Source of the DNA: Chloroflexota bacterium
Lineage (GTDB): Bacteria; Chloroflexota; Anaerolineae; Caldilineales; Caldilineaceae
DNA length: 64,000 bases
Assembly (NCBI GenBank): GCA_016861025.1
Contig: BOKO01000010.1
Location: 1-64,000, forward strand
Direction of reading: 5' to 3'
Both the position numbers and the translations under genes were made by a program. Shown here in pieces: positions 37,389-46,589 of this stretch. A model generated the notes under the pieces. The model was not told the DNA's origin. It ran no database searches and saw only the letters and a list, made by a program, of their open reading frames with translations. The stretch's first letter is position 1. Each line of letters opens with the position of its first letter.

Positions 37389-38936
37389 CTACAGCGTGTC
37401 ACAGCCTGGGCAACCGGTCTCAACCGGCGCGCCCGGCAGCACGCCCCACTCCAGCCACGAGCTATCATAGACAGCGACATTCTCGTAACCCATCACATAG
37501 AGCAGGAACGCATCGAACGCAGCCAGGTGGCCGTTGCCGCAGTAGGTGATCCCACGCTGCGTTGGCGAAATGCCCTTCAGTTCCAACGACATCGCTAGCC
37601 GGTCGGCGGGGAGCAACGTCTTGGTGTCGGGCGTCACCTGCCAGCGCGCCGGCATCGCCACGGCGCCGGGGATATGCCCGGCGCGCGGCGCCGCGCTCAG
37701 ACAGCGTGCGCCGACATAGAAGTCGTAGTTGCGCGCATCCACCAGGAAAACGGTGGGGTCTTGCATCGCTAACTCGATATCCTGTGCCGTTGCCAGCAAC
37801 TGTGGCTGTACGTTCACCGTGAACTCGGTCGGTGCGAAGTGGGCGACCGCCCGCGTCGTTTCGCGCCCCTCCAGCAGCCACTTGACCAGACCACCGTTGA
37901 GCATGCGCACGTTGTCATGCCCATAGTAGCGCATCGCCCACCACAGCGTCGCTGCAGCCGTGCCTCCCTCTGCGTCGTAGACGACAACCGTGGAGTCATT
38001 GGCAACGCCGAGGCGCCCCATCAGCGCGGCGAAACGCTCCGGTCCAACCAGATCAAGCGCCACCCGGTTCGGGTTGCGATCCATCAAATCGACGTTTAGA
38101 TCAACATACTGTGCATTGGGAATATGCGCCGCAGCAAAGTTTGCTGCTCCGGTCGGTCGGCGCACATCCAGAATGCGCACGGTCGGGTCATTCAGGTGCG
38201 CAGCCAGCCATTCGGTCGTTGCCAGCGCATCTGGATTCGCATAACCCACCGGTTCAGCCGGGACATCGACTGCCGCCATGATCACCGGCGCCTGCACCAG
38301 CGTCATCTCGCCGTAGGGACCGCGCAGAATATCCGCCGTCGCGATCAGAGGCTGCGTCGCTGGTGCGCTCTGCGCCAGCTTCGCCGCCTGCGCATCCGCC
38401 GCCACCTTCTCCCAGCCGTAGAGTTCGGTCAGCGCACCCTGCGCCGGTTCGACCGCGACGAGCGCCGGCGCGTCATAGGGCGCGCGCAGCACATCCGCCG
38501 TCGAGACGAGTACAGTCACCGCTTCGGGTTGCGCACTCTGCGCCAGCTTCGCCGCCTGCGCATCCGCCGCCACCTTCTCCCAGCCGTAGAGTTCGGCCAG
38601 CGCGCCCTGCGCCGGTTCGACCACGACAAGCGCCGGTGCGTCATAGGGCGCGCGCAGCACATCCGCCGTCGAGACGAGTACAGTCACCGCTTCGGGCTGC
38701 GCACTCTGCGCCAGCTTCGCCGCCTGCGCATCCGCCGCCACCTTCTCCCAGCCATAGAGTTCGTCGCCCGGGCTGGGCGCCGCTGCGATCATCTGCGGCT
38801 CATAGGGACCGCGCAGGACGTCGGCGGTCGAAGAATCGGTCGGCTTCGGTGGCGCCTGGATCAACTGACAGCCTGTCAGAATTGGGACAGCAACGAGGAG
38901 CAATACAAGAGTGATTCGCCAAAGTGCACGTGCCAC
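37389..38936 (-). CDS. rhodanese-type sulfurtransferase lipoprotein with N-terminal tandem repeats
   Basis: The 515-residue product has a signal peptide with lipobox (LTGC) and three and a half tandem units of about 56 residues beginning TADVLR and containing LYGWEKVAADAQAAKLAQSA. Two rhodanese domains follow. The first carries Asp in place of the active Cys (VVYDAEGG). The second has the loop CGNGHLA with Cys near residue 466, so thiosulfate- or mercaptopyruvate-type sulfur transfer outside the membrane is likely. The start is GTG at 38934-38936 because AAGGAGG lies 7 nt upstream; an ATG 24 nt earlier lacks such a site. Confidence 0.85.
   Translation of the reverse strand: MARALWRITLVLLLVAVPILTGCQLIQAPPKPTDSSTADVLRGPYEPQMIAAAPSPGDELYGWEKVAADAQAAKLAQSAQPEAVTVLVSTADVLRAPYDAPALVVVEPAQGALAELYGWEKVAADAQAAKLAQSAQPEAVTVLVSTADVLRAPYDAPALVAVEPAQGALTELYGWEKVAADAQAAKLAQSAPATQPLIATADILRGPYGEMTLVQAPVIMAAVDVPAEPVGYANPDALATTEWLAAHLNDPTVRILDVRRPTGAANFAAAHIPNAQYVDLNVDLMDRNPNRVALDLVGPERFAALMGRLGVANDSTVVVYDAEGGTAAATLWWAMRYYGHDNVRMLNGGLVKWLLEGRETTRAVAHFAPTEFTVNVQPQLLATAQDIELAMQDPTVFLVDARNYDFYVGARCLSAAPRAGHIPGAVAMPARWQVTPDTKTLLPADRLAMSLELKGISPTQRGITYCGNGHLAAFDAFLLYVMGYENVAVYDSSWLEWGVLPGAPVETGCPGCDTL
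38311..38831 (-). repeat. 168-bp tandem repeat inside the sulfurtransferase gene
   Basis: The segment TGCGCCAGCTTCGCCGCCTG recurs at 38371, 38539 and 38707, exactly 168 bp apart (56 codons). The two central units are nearly identical in DNA, showing recent duplication. A shortened first unit (53 residues) and a truncated last unit flank them. The period is a multiple of three, so copy-number change would keep the frame. Confidence 0.9.
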
Positions 38937-39509
38937 GGTATCCCTCCTTTCGGTCATCATTGACCGGAAATTTGGGCCACCAGGAACACCGTCGGCGCAT
39001 CGGGAGTTGATACATCTATGTCGGCGGTGTAGGAGATGACCTCGCTACATTTCGTACAGAAACACCATTCGATGCACGTCACGCCTGCCTGCGGAGGCGC
39101 TGCCGATGCAGGCATCTTGCACATCGCAGCAAATCAAAAACTACCGCCGTCTACAATTTTTATTATAGCAGAAAACTTGTTGAAAGTCGAGGGTCTGAAG
39201 CGGCGAAGCGGCGGTGCGTCGCACTGGTCAACGTGTTTCCGTCGGTGCAGCGCCTTCTGACCAATGTGATGCACGCGCCAAGAATCTGGGACGCTTCCCC
39301 GCCACCTTTTGACCGTTGCGCTCAACAAATAACAAGAACGCCCTGCTTGACGGCATCCATCTCTACCTGCTGCCCAAATTGCGCGTTTGTACCATTCAAT
39401 GGTACAGACACTGTTACACTCTTGCCTCTTGAACTGCACCGTCGTGTGCGCGATAACCATAGATGCATTCGCAAGTGTAATCCGCCTCGGTTTCACAAAA
39501 GGAGGAATC
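38937..39509. other. 573-bp divergent intergenic region with a 17-bp palindrome
   Basis: The gap separates the sulfurtransferase and alpha-2-macroglobulin genes. GTACCATTCAATGGTAC (39389-39405) is a perfect 8-bp-arm palindrome about 105 bp upstream of the macroglobulin ATG. It is followed by TACACT (39415-39420), which could be a -10, so an operator is possible. CGGTCATCATTGACCG at 38951-38966 is a second small palindrome close to the sulfurtransferase start. No gene is supported. Confidence 0.5.
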
Positions 39510-42500
39510 ATGTCCTATCTACGCTCACGCCGGCTGCGCATCTTGCTGCCGCTCTTCATCTTCCTCTTTGGCTGTTTCAACCCCTCGCCGTCACCACCGC
39601 GCGAGATCACGCCCGAGCGCGCGGCGCTGGTCGTCATGGGGCAGGTCGAACATCTGGCGCCGGGCAGCATCGCCAGTTTTCTGGTTCAGGTGCGCAACCC
39701 TGGCGTCGCCTCCAATACGCGTTCGGCGGCGCGCTCGGTCGCTGACCGACGGGTCGAAGTGCTGTTGCGCACGCCGGACGGCGATCTGAAGCCTATCTTC
39801 TCTGGGACAACCGACGAATCCGGCGCGGCGCTGGTCGAGTTCGAGACGCCCGACGCTGGCGATGCGCCACAGCAAACGCTCGTCATCCGCGCTGAAACGC
39901 CAAACGGCGAGCGCGTCGTCACACAGGATGTCTATATCGGGCGCACGTACAATGTGCTCGTCTCCACCGACAAGCCCGTCTACCAACCTGGTCAGGTCAT
40001 TCACCTGCGCGGGCTGGCGCTCGACACGCTCAACTTGCGCGCCGCCGACGGCGAAACGCTCACGCTCACCGTCGCCGACCCGCAAGGCAATAAATTGATG
40101 CGCAAGGCGCTTACCGCGAGCAAGTACGGCGTCGCCAGCGCCGACTTTGCACTCGATGCACAGGCGCCGTCAGGCGACTACATCATCACCGCCGAGATCG
40201 GTCCCAATACAGCGACGCGCACGGTTGAGGTCAAACCCTACAACCTGCCGCGCTTCGAGATTATCTTCCAGCCAGATCAGAGCTTCTATCTACCCGGCGA
40301 AACCGCAACCGGCGTGATCGAAGCGCACTACTTCTTCGGCAAACCGGTGGCAGGCGGCAAAGTCACCGTGCGCGGCAGCGTCACCGACGTTGTGCGCGAG
40401 ACGGTCTTCGAGCTGAGCGGCGAGACCGACGCCGAAGGGCGTTTCCGCTATGAAGCGCCCGTTCCCGATTTTTTTGTCGGGCAGCTCAACAACAAGAGCG
40501 CGCAGATCGACCTGGCGATCGAAGTGATCGACGCCGCAAACCATCTCGAATCGATCGACGAGAGCATCACGGTCGCCGAAAAATCGCTGTTGATCGACGC
40601 CGTGCCCGAGTCGGGGATGCTGCGCCCGGGGCTGGAAAATCGCGTCTATCTCGATGTGAGCACGCCTGACGGTGCGCCGGCGCAGGCTGCGCTCACGATC
40701 TCCGGCAGAGACATCGAGACGATTGAGACGACGACCGATCTCTACGGCCTGGCCGTGATCACGCTGACGCCGCCCAGTCAACGCTTTGTCCCGCTGCTGG
40801 TCGAGGCGATCGACGCCAACGGTCGGCTTGTCTCACAGCCACTATTGCTTGGCGGTGAGACCGGCGCCAGCACGACGGTGTTGATGCGCCCTGAACGCAG
40901 CAGCTATCGCATCGGTGAGAGCGCTAACATCGACATCTATGTCAACGGGCGCGCCAGAACCGTCTATCTCGACGTGATCAAGGGACGCCAGACCTTTGGG
41001 CTGGGGGCGCTGCCGGTGACGAACGGCGTGGCGCAGGCGGCATTGCCGATCGACGGCTCGCTGCTTGGCACGCTTGAACTCAACGCCTACGTGATCAGCG
41101 ACGACGGCGAGCTGGTGCGCGACCGCCGGTTGCTGCTCGTCAACCCGGCGCCAGCGGAGATCAGTGTGACCACCGACGCCGACGTCTACCGCCCCGGCGA
41201 CACGGCGACGCTCGACATCCAGGTGCAGCGCGAAGGCGCACCGATGCCGGGCGTGATTGGGCTGGCGATCGTCGATGAGTCGGTCTTCTCGGTGCAGGAG
41301 CAGGCGCCCGGCTTTGCGCGCACCTACTTTCTGCTCGAACGCGAGCTACAGGAGCCGCGCTACGAGATTCACGATTTCGTCGAACTGGAGGATGATGTCT
41401 TCTCACCTTACGACAACCTGCCCGACAGCGTGCGCTATGCACAACGCGCCCAGGACATTGCGCTGGCCGGTCTCTTTGCCCGTGAGCTGGCGGCGCAGCA
41501 GCCCGCGCCCACCGATACGGAAATCACAACAATCACGCCCGTGGCGCTGGCGACCAGCGTGGCAATGGGTTGGGGCAACCGGCTCTATCTGCTGGCGCCG
41601 CTGGTTGGGCTGGCGCTCTATGATGGCACGCGCCGACGCCGACGCCTGCTGATCGGGCTGGTGATCTTTGCGCTGGGTGCATTCTTCTGGTCGGCGTGCG
41701 CAGCGCCAGCGGCGGCGCCGGCAGCGCCAGCGGCTGAAGCCCCGGCGTCCGAAGCCGCGGCGATCGGCGAAACGACCGCCACGCGCGGTCAGGCGCCGCC
41801 GCGTTTGCGCCAGTACTTCCCAGAGACGCTCTACTGGCTGCCCGATCTGGAGACCGACGCTGAGGGTCACGCCCAGGTGCAGGTTCCCATTGCCGACTCG
41901 ATTACGACCTGGCGCGTCAGCGTGCTGGCTTCGGATCGGGACGGCAATCTCGGCAGCGCGGAGACCGGATTGCGCGTCTTCCAGGAGTTCTTTGTCGAGC
42001 CGGATCTGCCTCGCTTCCTCACCGTCGGCGACGAGATCGACGCGCCGGTGAGCATCTTCAACTATCTGGACGAGCCGCAGCGCATCGAGTTCGAGCTGGC
42101 GCCCGGCGACTGGTACGAACTGATCGGCGAGCTGCCCGATGCTGTCGAGGTCGGCTCGCACGAGGTGACGGTCGTCTATGCGCCGATCCGCGTGTTGCGC
42201 CACGGCGTGTTCGACTTCCAGATCACCGCCACCGGCTCCACGCTCAGCGACGCCGTCCTGCGCACGGTCGAGGTCTTGCCCGACGGGCAGCAGATGAGCG
42301 ACGCGTTTGGCGGCAAACTGGAGGCAACGCAGAGCTTCACCGTCGGCGCGCCGGCTGCCGCAATCCCCGACACCGGGCGGCTGGTCGTGCGCATCTATCC
42401 GGGCATCGTCAGCCAGGTGCTGGAAGGGTTGGAAGGGCTGCTGCAGACGCCCTACGGCTGTTTCGAGCAGACGAGCAGCATCACCTACCCCAATATCATG

Positions 42501-44033
42501 GTGCTTGACTATCTCAAAGCGACCGGGCAGGCGTCGCCGCGCACCCAGCTGCAGGCAGAACATCTGATCAACCTTGGCTATCAACGGCTGCTCACCTTTG
42601 AGGTGCGCAACGAGCCAGGCGGCTTCAGCCTCTTTGGAGAGCCACCGGCGCAGATGATGCTCACCGCCTATGGGCTGATGGAGTTCGGCGATATGCGCGA
42701 CGTGGCGTATGTCGACCCGGCGCTGCTTGAGCGCGTCGCCGCCTATCTCGCCGCTCGCCAGCAGCGCGACGGCAGTTGGGCGGCTGAAGGGATGACCATC
42801 GAGAGCGGGCTGGAGGACATCCATCCGCGGCTCGGCGCAACCGCCTATATCGCGTGGGGGCTGGCGGACGCCGGGTACGAAGCGCGCGCCGTCGATCGCG
42901 CCATACGCTTCATCGAGCGGGCGCTGCGTGATCCAGACGTGGCGCAGCGAGTTCAGCGCACCGACGCTTACCCGGCGCCCGACGCGCCAGCAACCAAAGA
43001 TCCGGTGAAACCGTCGGATGAAATGCCGAAGAATCCACTTGCCGCCTACGATGACTACACCCTGGCGTTAGCTGCCAACGCGCTGGTCGCCGCTGGCGCC
43101 GACGCAACGCTTGTCCTCGACGAGCTGGCGACACGCACACAGGTCGGGGACGGTGTGGCGTTCTGGGGCGGCGACAGCGTGACCTACCTGGGCGGCTACG
43201 GTATGGTCGCTCAGATTGAGACCACAGCGTTGGTTGCCCAGGCGCTGCTACGGAGCGATTATGCGCCCGAACTGGCGCAGCAGGCGGTCGCCTTCCTGGT
43301 TGAGAATCGCGACCCCAACGGCGCATTCTACACGACGCAAGCGACGATCCAGGCGCTCAAGGCGTTGGTGCTCGATGCCCAGAAGGCTGGCGAAGGCGGC
43401 GAGGCGACGGTCACGGTCACGCTGGTCGATCCTGATGGACGGCTGCGCAGCCGCGTGCTCACCATCGACGACAGCAATGCCGACGTGGTGCAGCAGGTTG
43501 CTTTCGACAACATTGACAGCACCGGGCACGAGCTGGAGATCACGGTCGACGGCGAACGCACGCTGCACTACCAGGTTGTCACCCGCTATGCGCTGCCGTG
43601 GAGCGAGGTCGCCGTTGCACCGGAGAGCGCCGAGCCGATGCTGGTGCGCGTCGAGTACGATCGCACCGAGCTGACGGTCAACGAGACAGTGCAGGCCGTG
43701 GCGACGGTCGAGCTGCTGCGCCCGGGCATGGCAGGCACGGTGCTCGTTGACCTTGGCATCCCGCCCGGCTTTGCCCCCATCGCCGCCGACCTGGATGCCC
43801 TGGTGAAGGAGCGCCAGATCGACCGCTACGAGCTGACTGGCCGCCAGATCATCCTTTACCTGACCAACGTGCGCAGCGGCGAGCAACTGCGTCTGCCCTA
43901 CCGCCTGCAGGCAAAGTATCCGATCCGCGCGCAGACGCCGGCCAGCCAGGTCTTCGACTACTACGCGCCGGATCAGGGCAGCATCGAACCGCCCCAACGG
44001 ATCATCGTGACGTTGGGGACGCCGGAGGAGTGA
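39510..44033 (+). CDS. bacterial alpha-2-macroglobulin lipoprotein
   Basis: The 1507-residue product has a signal peptide with lipobox (FLFGC), successive macroglobulin domains (for example VSTDKPVYQPGQVIHLRGLA, the MG-domain signature), and an intact thioester motif GCFEQ (Cys984, Gln987; codon at 42459). An alpha/alpha thioester domain follows (YDDYTLALAANALVAAG). It is predicted to trap attacking proteases covalently at the cell surface. The middle (about residues 685-730) holds two hydrophobic stretches and Cys730 in a lipobox-like context, unusual for the family. AAAAGGAGG lies 6 nt before the ATG. The partner transpeptidase PbpC is absent. Confidence 0.93.
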   Translation: MSYLRSRRLRILLPLFIFLFGCFNPSPSPPREITPERAALVVMGQVEHLAPGSIASFLVQVRNPGVASNTRSAARSVADRRVEVLLRTPDGDLKPIFSGTTDESGAALVEFETPDAGDAPQQTLVIRAETPNGERVVTQDVYIGRTYNVLVSTDKPVYQPGQVIHLRGLALDTLNLRAADGETLTLTVADPQGNKLMRKALTASKYGVASADFALDAQAPSGDYIITAEIGPNTATRTVEVKPYNLPRFEIIFQPDQSFYLPGETATGVIEAHYFFGKPVAGGKVTVRGSVTDVVRETVFELSGETDAEGRFRYEAPVPDFFVGQLNNKSAQIDLAIEVIDAANHLESIDESITVAEKSLLIDAVPESGMLRPGLENRVYLDVSTPDGAPAQAALTISGRDIETIETTTDLYGLAVITLTPPSQRFVPLLVEAIDANGRLVSQPLLLGGETGASTTVLMRPERSSYRIGESANIDIYVNGRARTVYLDVIKGRQTFGLGALPVTNGVAQAALPIDGSLLGTLELNAYVISDDGELVRDRRLLLVNPAPAEISVTTDADVYRPGDTATLDIQVQREGAPMPGVIGLAIVDESVFSVQEQAPGFARTYFLLERELQEPRYEIHDFVELEDDVFSPYDNLPDSVRYAQRAQDIALAGLFARELAAQQPAPTDTEITTITPVALATSVAMGWGNRLYLLAPLVGLALYDGTRRRRRLLIGLVIFALGAFFWSACAAPAAAPAAPAAEAPASEAAAIGETTATRGQAPPRLRQYFPETLYWLPDLETDAEGHAQVQVPIADSITTWRVSVLASDRDGNLGSAETGLRVFQEFFVEPDLPRFLTVGDEIDAPVSIFNYLDEPQRIEFELAPGDWYELIGELPDAVEVGSHEVTVVYAPIRVLRHGVFDFQITATGSTLSDAVLRTVEVLPDGQQMSDAFGGKLEATQSFTVGAPAAAIPDTGRLVVRIYPGIVSQVLEGLEGLLQTPYGCFEQTSSITYPNIMVLDYLKATGQASPRTQLQAEHLINLGYQRLLTFEVRNEPGGFSLFGEPPAQMMLTAYGLMEFGDMRDVAYVDPALLERVAAYLAARQQRDGSWAAEGMTIESGLEDIHPRLGATAYIAWGLADAGYEARAVDRAIRFIERALRDPDVAQRVQRTDAYPAPDAPATKDPVKPSDEMPKNPLAAYDDYTLALAANALVAAGADATLVLDELATRTQVGDGVAFWGGDSVTYLGGYGMVAQIETTALVAQALLRSDYAPELAQQAVAFLVENRDPNGAFYTTQATIQALKALVLDAQKAGEGGEATVTVTLVDPDGRLRSRVLTIDDSNADVVQQVAFDNIDSTGHELEITVDGERTLHYQVVTRYALPWSEVAVAPESAEPMLVRVEYDRTELTVNETVQAVATVELLRPGMAGTVLVDLGIPPGFAPIAADLDALVKERQIDRYELTGRQIILYLTNVRSGEQLRLPYRLQAKYPIRAQTPASQVFDYYAPDQGSIEPPQRIIVTLGTPEE

Positions 44034-44058
44034 CGATAGAGACAGTCTGTGTAAAGCA

Positions 44059-44088
44059 GGGGGCGAGTTGCGAGAACGGCTCGCCCCC
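44059..44088. terminator. bidirectional terminator hairpin
   Basis: GGGGGCGAG (44059-44067) pairs perfectly with CTCGCCCCC (44080-44088), between the convergent macroglobulin and oxidoreductase genes. TATCGATTTATC follows on the plus strand, only weakly T-rich. Confidence 0.65.
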
Positions 44089-44123
44089 TATCGATTTATC
44101 GCAATGTTTCAACAACAGCACGG

Positions 44124-45626
44124 TCAGCCCTCCGTCCCAAAAGGGCGCCCATCGGCGGCGCAGATCATTTGCACGGCGTTGCGCCCAGAGGCGGCGCACA
44201 GCGTTACGCTGCCGCCCGGCTCCACCCACTGCCCCGCCAGATAAAGATTGCGCAGGCGCGGCAGCGTCTTGGGCAGCCCCTGGATCATCAGGCGCATGGT
44301 CTGCGGCGTCAGCAGCCAACCGCAGGTTGATCCCTGCCAGTTGCCGGTGTAACGCTCAAAGCTGACCGGCGTGGCGACATCGGTCACCTCGATCTGCGCT
44401 CGAATCCCTGGAAGATGTTGTTCGATGAGGGTGAGCAACTGATCGGCGACTTGAAGCTGCTCGGTGTCGTAGAGCTTGCGCCCATAGATGCGCTGCCAGT
44501 AGTCGTAATCGCTTTTGAGCAGCACCGTCATCGCTGTCTTGCCGGCTGGCGCCAGCGAGGGATCATAGGCGTAATGCTGCACGCTGATGTCGCTGCGTTC
44601 CTGGCCGGCGATCAGCATCGGCTTGTCGAGCAGATAGGTTGTCCAGTGCGGGCGCCGGCTGAGGTCGGCGTTGACGCCAAACGACACCTGCATCATTGAT
44701 TGTAAAGGCAGGTCGCCCATGTAGAGCTTGCGCAGACGATTGTCCACATAGCGACCGTCGAGCATATGAAAGATCGTGGCGCGACCGTCACACGCAGCGA
44801 TGACGATGTCCGCCGGATGGATCTCGTCGTTGTAGAGACGCACGCCGGTCACGCTGTCATGTTCGACCAGAATCTGCTCGACCTGCGCCTTGTAGCTGAT
44901 CCGCCCACCGAGCGCCAGGTAGCGCTGTTCGATGGCGCGCGCAAAGGCAAGGGACCCACCCATCGGAAAACCTGCATTGCCGTTGTGCATGTAGGCAAGC
45001 AACTGCATCCCCGCCATCATTGGCATTTCGGGCCAGCCAAACATGCGCGCCGCCGCCTCGCGCAAAAACGGGTCGCGAAAACGTTCGGCGTAGCTGCGCG
45101 CCTGCGTCATACCAAACTTGAGCAGCGGCATCACGAAAGGCAGCATATGTTGACCCAGCCGGGCGTAATCCTGCGGCTTCATCAATGTGCGCGGCTTCTC
45201 TTGCATCACGGTCATGTCGAATGTCGTGAAGGTGCGCACGCCGCTTGCAAGCTCTTTTGCCAGCGCAGCGTCGGCGGGCGAGATCGCTGCAATCTCCGCC
45301 TCAAGCCGGTCGGGATCGCAATAGACGGTGAGCGTACGCCCGTCGCTATCCTGCACCTCAAGCAGCCTGTCATGGTTGATCATCGGGCGATCCTGCACTG
45401 CGCCAAGCTCCTCCCACATGCGGTGGAAAGGCATCCCAACACCAGAACCGAACAAGTAATGAATGCAACCGTCGAAGGTGTAGCCCTTGCGATCCCACGC
45501 TGTACACAACCCGCCGGGAATGTCATGCAGCTCGAAAATGTGCGATTCGTAGCCGTTCATTTGCGCATAACAGCCCGCCGCCAGTCCGGCGACGCCCGCC
45601 CCGATGATGACGATCTTTGGCGCCAT
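44124..45626 (-). CDS. phytoene desaturase/CrtI-like FAD-dependent oxidoreductase
   Basis: The 500-residue product starts with a dinucleotide-binding fold (IVIIGAGVAGLAAGCYAQMNG), the PGGLCTAW segment of carotenoid-desaturase-like flavoproteins, and a C-terminal FAD site (NLYLAGQWVEPGGSVTLCAASGRNAVQ). It belongs to the CrtI/CrtO/retinol-saturase superfamily. No other carotenoid genes are adjacent, so the substrate is open. The start is the ATG at 45624-45626. It is preceded by a long structured leader ending in a perfect terminator hairpin, implying control by transcription attenuation. Confidence 0.82.
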   Translation of the reverse strand: MAPKIVIIGAGVAGLAAGCYAQMNGYESHIFELHDIPGGLCTAWDRKGYTFDGCIHYLFGSGVGMPFHRMWEELGAVQDRPMINHDRLLEVQDSDGRTLTVYCDPDRLEAEIAAISPADAALAKELASGVRTFTTFDMTVMQEKPRTLMKPQDYARLGQHMLPFVMPLLKFGMTQARSYAERFRDPFLREAAARMFGWPEMPMMAGMQLLAYMHNGNAGFPMGGSLAFARAIEQRYLALGGRISYKAQVEQILVEHDSVTGVRLYNDEIHPADIVIAACDGRATIFHMLDGRYVDNRLRKLYMGDLPLQSMMQVSFGVNADLSRRPHWTTYLLDKPMLIAGQERSDISVQHYAYDPSLAPAGKTAMTVLLKSDYDYWQRIYGRKLYDTEQLQVADQLLTLIEQHLPGIRAQIEVTDVATPVSFERYTGNWQGSTCGWLLTPQTMRLMIQGLPKTLPRLRNLYLAGQWVEPGGSVTLCAASGRNAVQMICAADGRPFGTEG

Positions 45627-45662
45627 GACCCTGCCAATCCGTGAACAATGGATACAAAGAAA

Positions 45663-45877
45663 GAGCATCCGGCGAATGGTTGCGGCCGGATGCTCGATGC
45701 GGTTAGTCCTGCCCTTGGCGACAGGCGTGAAGGAAACAGGAGTTCTGGCGGTGACCATCGGTGCGGCGCTGCGAGGGTCAGCGAAGGCAACCAACTCGTG
45801 CGCACCCGGCTCGCCAGACGGTTGCATCCTCCGCCGCAAACGGTTTTTCAGCTTGCTGCCGGATGCAACACCTTCTG
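45663..45877 (-). ncRNA. candidate riboswitch/attenuator leader of the oxidoreductase gene
   Basis: On the minus strand the predicted transcript from about 45877 is richly structured. GTTGCATCC and GGATGCAAC form an outer 9-bp stem over a CAGCAAGC/GTTTGCGG inner stem. TCTGGCG and CGCCAGA form a 7-bp closing stem of a multibranch region with GGTGCG/CGCACC inside. GAGCATCCGGC/GCCGGATGCTC (45663-45695) is a perfect 11-bp terminator stem followed by TTTCTTT, about 36 nt before the ATG. The early GCATCCGGC can pair alternatively with the terminator 3' half. No known class (TPP, FMN, SAM, B12, T-box, glycine, c-di-GMP) was recognised. Confidence 0.6.
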
Positions 45878-45883
45878 TACGAA

Positions 45884-45912
45884 AGTGTAGCACAGTTGCA
45901 CGCTCGATTCAA
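45884..45912 (-). promoter_or_regulatory. promoter of the leader and oxidoreductase gene
   Basis: On the minus strand TTGAAT (45907-45912), a 17-bp spacer and TACACT (45884-45889) form a good sigma70-type promoter. Start would be near 45877, about 250 nt upstream of the ATG. Confidence 0.7.
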
Positions 45913-46164
45913 TGGTCACCTGACCAGGAAATTGTCCTGAGTTTTTCGGGACATCCGCCCCTCGACAAACACGCCAGTTTGCTGTACACAATGTGCTTCA
46001 ACATCGCTGTTGTCGATGCAACGCTCAAGTTGGATTCCATCGACGCTATAGGGTATATATCGAGGCTGACATGGCGTCACACATCGTGGTTGGCGATCGA
46101 ATTTGTTGATGCGGTGTGCGATCTTTACACGTTTGAAGGCGCATGCCAATGAAAGGAGAGCGAC

Positions 46165-46575
46165 GTGTACGAGCAGCCGCGTGGCCCACTGGCGATTCCC
46201 GACGAAGTCATCCAGTTCGAGACCGGACGCACCACCGAGGCATGGAATATTTTGCTCGACGCCAGCGATGCGCGTAGCTTTTCGCACGCGCAACTGATCG
46301 AGCACCTGGAGACGATCTATGGGCTGGAAACACGTTGGGCGAGCACCGTAGCGATCCGCTACGAAACAGCGCGCGGCATCGACCGCGAGGTCAATGCGCC
46401 GGCTGATCTGGTGGCGGCGATGCTCTTTAAAGCCGCGGCGCGGCAACGCTTCGAGTTGCTGACGCGCGCCGAGCAACGCAACCTGCTTGCCTGGTTGGAC
46501 GAAGCAGCCGACGCAAAGGAACGTAAGGCGCGCATCCAAGACCTGCTCAATCGTCTCCAGAGCGGTGAACCATGA
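46165..46575 (+). CDS. DUF4287/YdeI-like small protein
   Basis: The 136-residue product has an N-terminal unit resembling DUF4287 (TGRTTEAWNILLDA...HAQLIEHLETIYGLETRWASTVAIRYETARG). A C-terminal helical unit of YdeI/OmpD-associated type follows (FKAAARQRFELLTRAEQRNLLAWLDEAADAKERKARIQDLLNRL). The start is GTG with AAAGGAG 6 nt upstream. The role of these domains is not established. The 540-bp space upstream contains only the divergent leader and promoter of the oxidoreductase gene. Confidence 0.6.
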   Translation: MYEQPRGPLAIPDEVIQFETGRTTEAWNILLDASDARSFSHAQLIEHLETIYGLETRWASTVAIRYETARGIDREVNAPADLVAAMLFKAAARQRFELLTRAEQRNLLAWLDEAADAKERKARIQDLLNRLQSGEP

Positions 46576-46589
46576 TGGCGTATTATCCG

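Noticed and set aside
38951..38966. CGGTCATCATTGACCG as a sulfurtransferase operator
   Set aside because: It overlaps the region just upstream of the ribosome site and is short; a chance palindrome is as likely, so it is only mentioned in the gap description.
41403..42824. 473-residue minus-strand open frame
   Set aside because: It is antisense to the alpha-2-macroglobulin; the opposite strand carries the thioester motif and family signatures.
45663..45877. Assignment of the leader to a c-di-AMP, B12, FMN, TPP, T-box or SAM riboswitch
   Set aside because: Faint similarity to c-di-AMP elements (CTAACC, GGAGGA) is too weak; the invariant core sequences of the other classes were not found by eye.
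45640..45893. N-terminal extension of the CrtI-like protein through the leader
   Set aside because: The extension would precede the dinucleotide-binding fold by almost 90 residues and is encoded by the structured leader and terminator; the ATG at 45626 gives the normal family start.
45604..46152. 182-residue plus-strand frame between the oxidoreductase and the DUF4287-like gene
   Set aside because: It crosses the terminator hairpin, leader and promoter of the minus-strand gene, has no recognisable family and no ribosome site.
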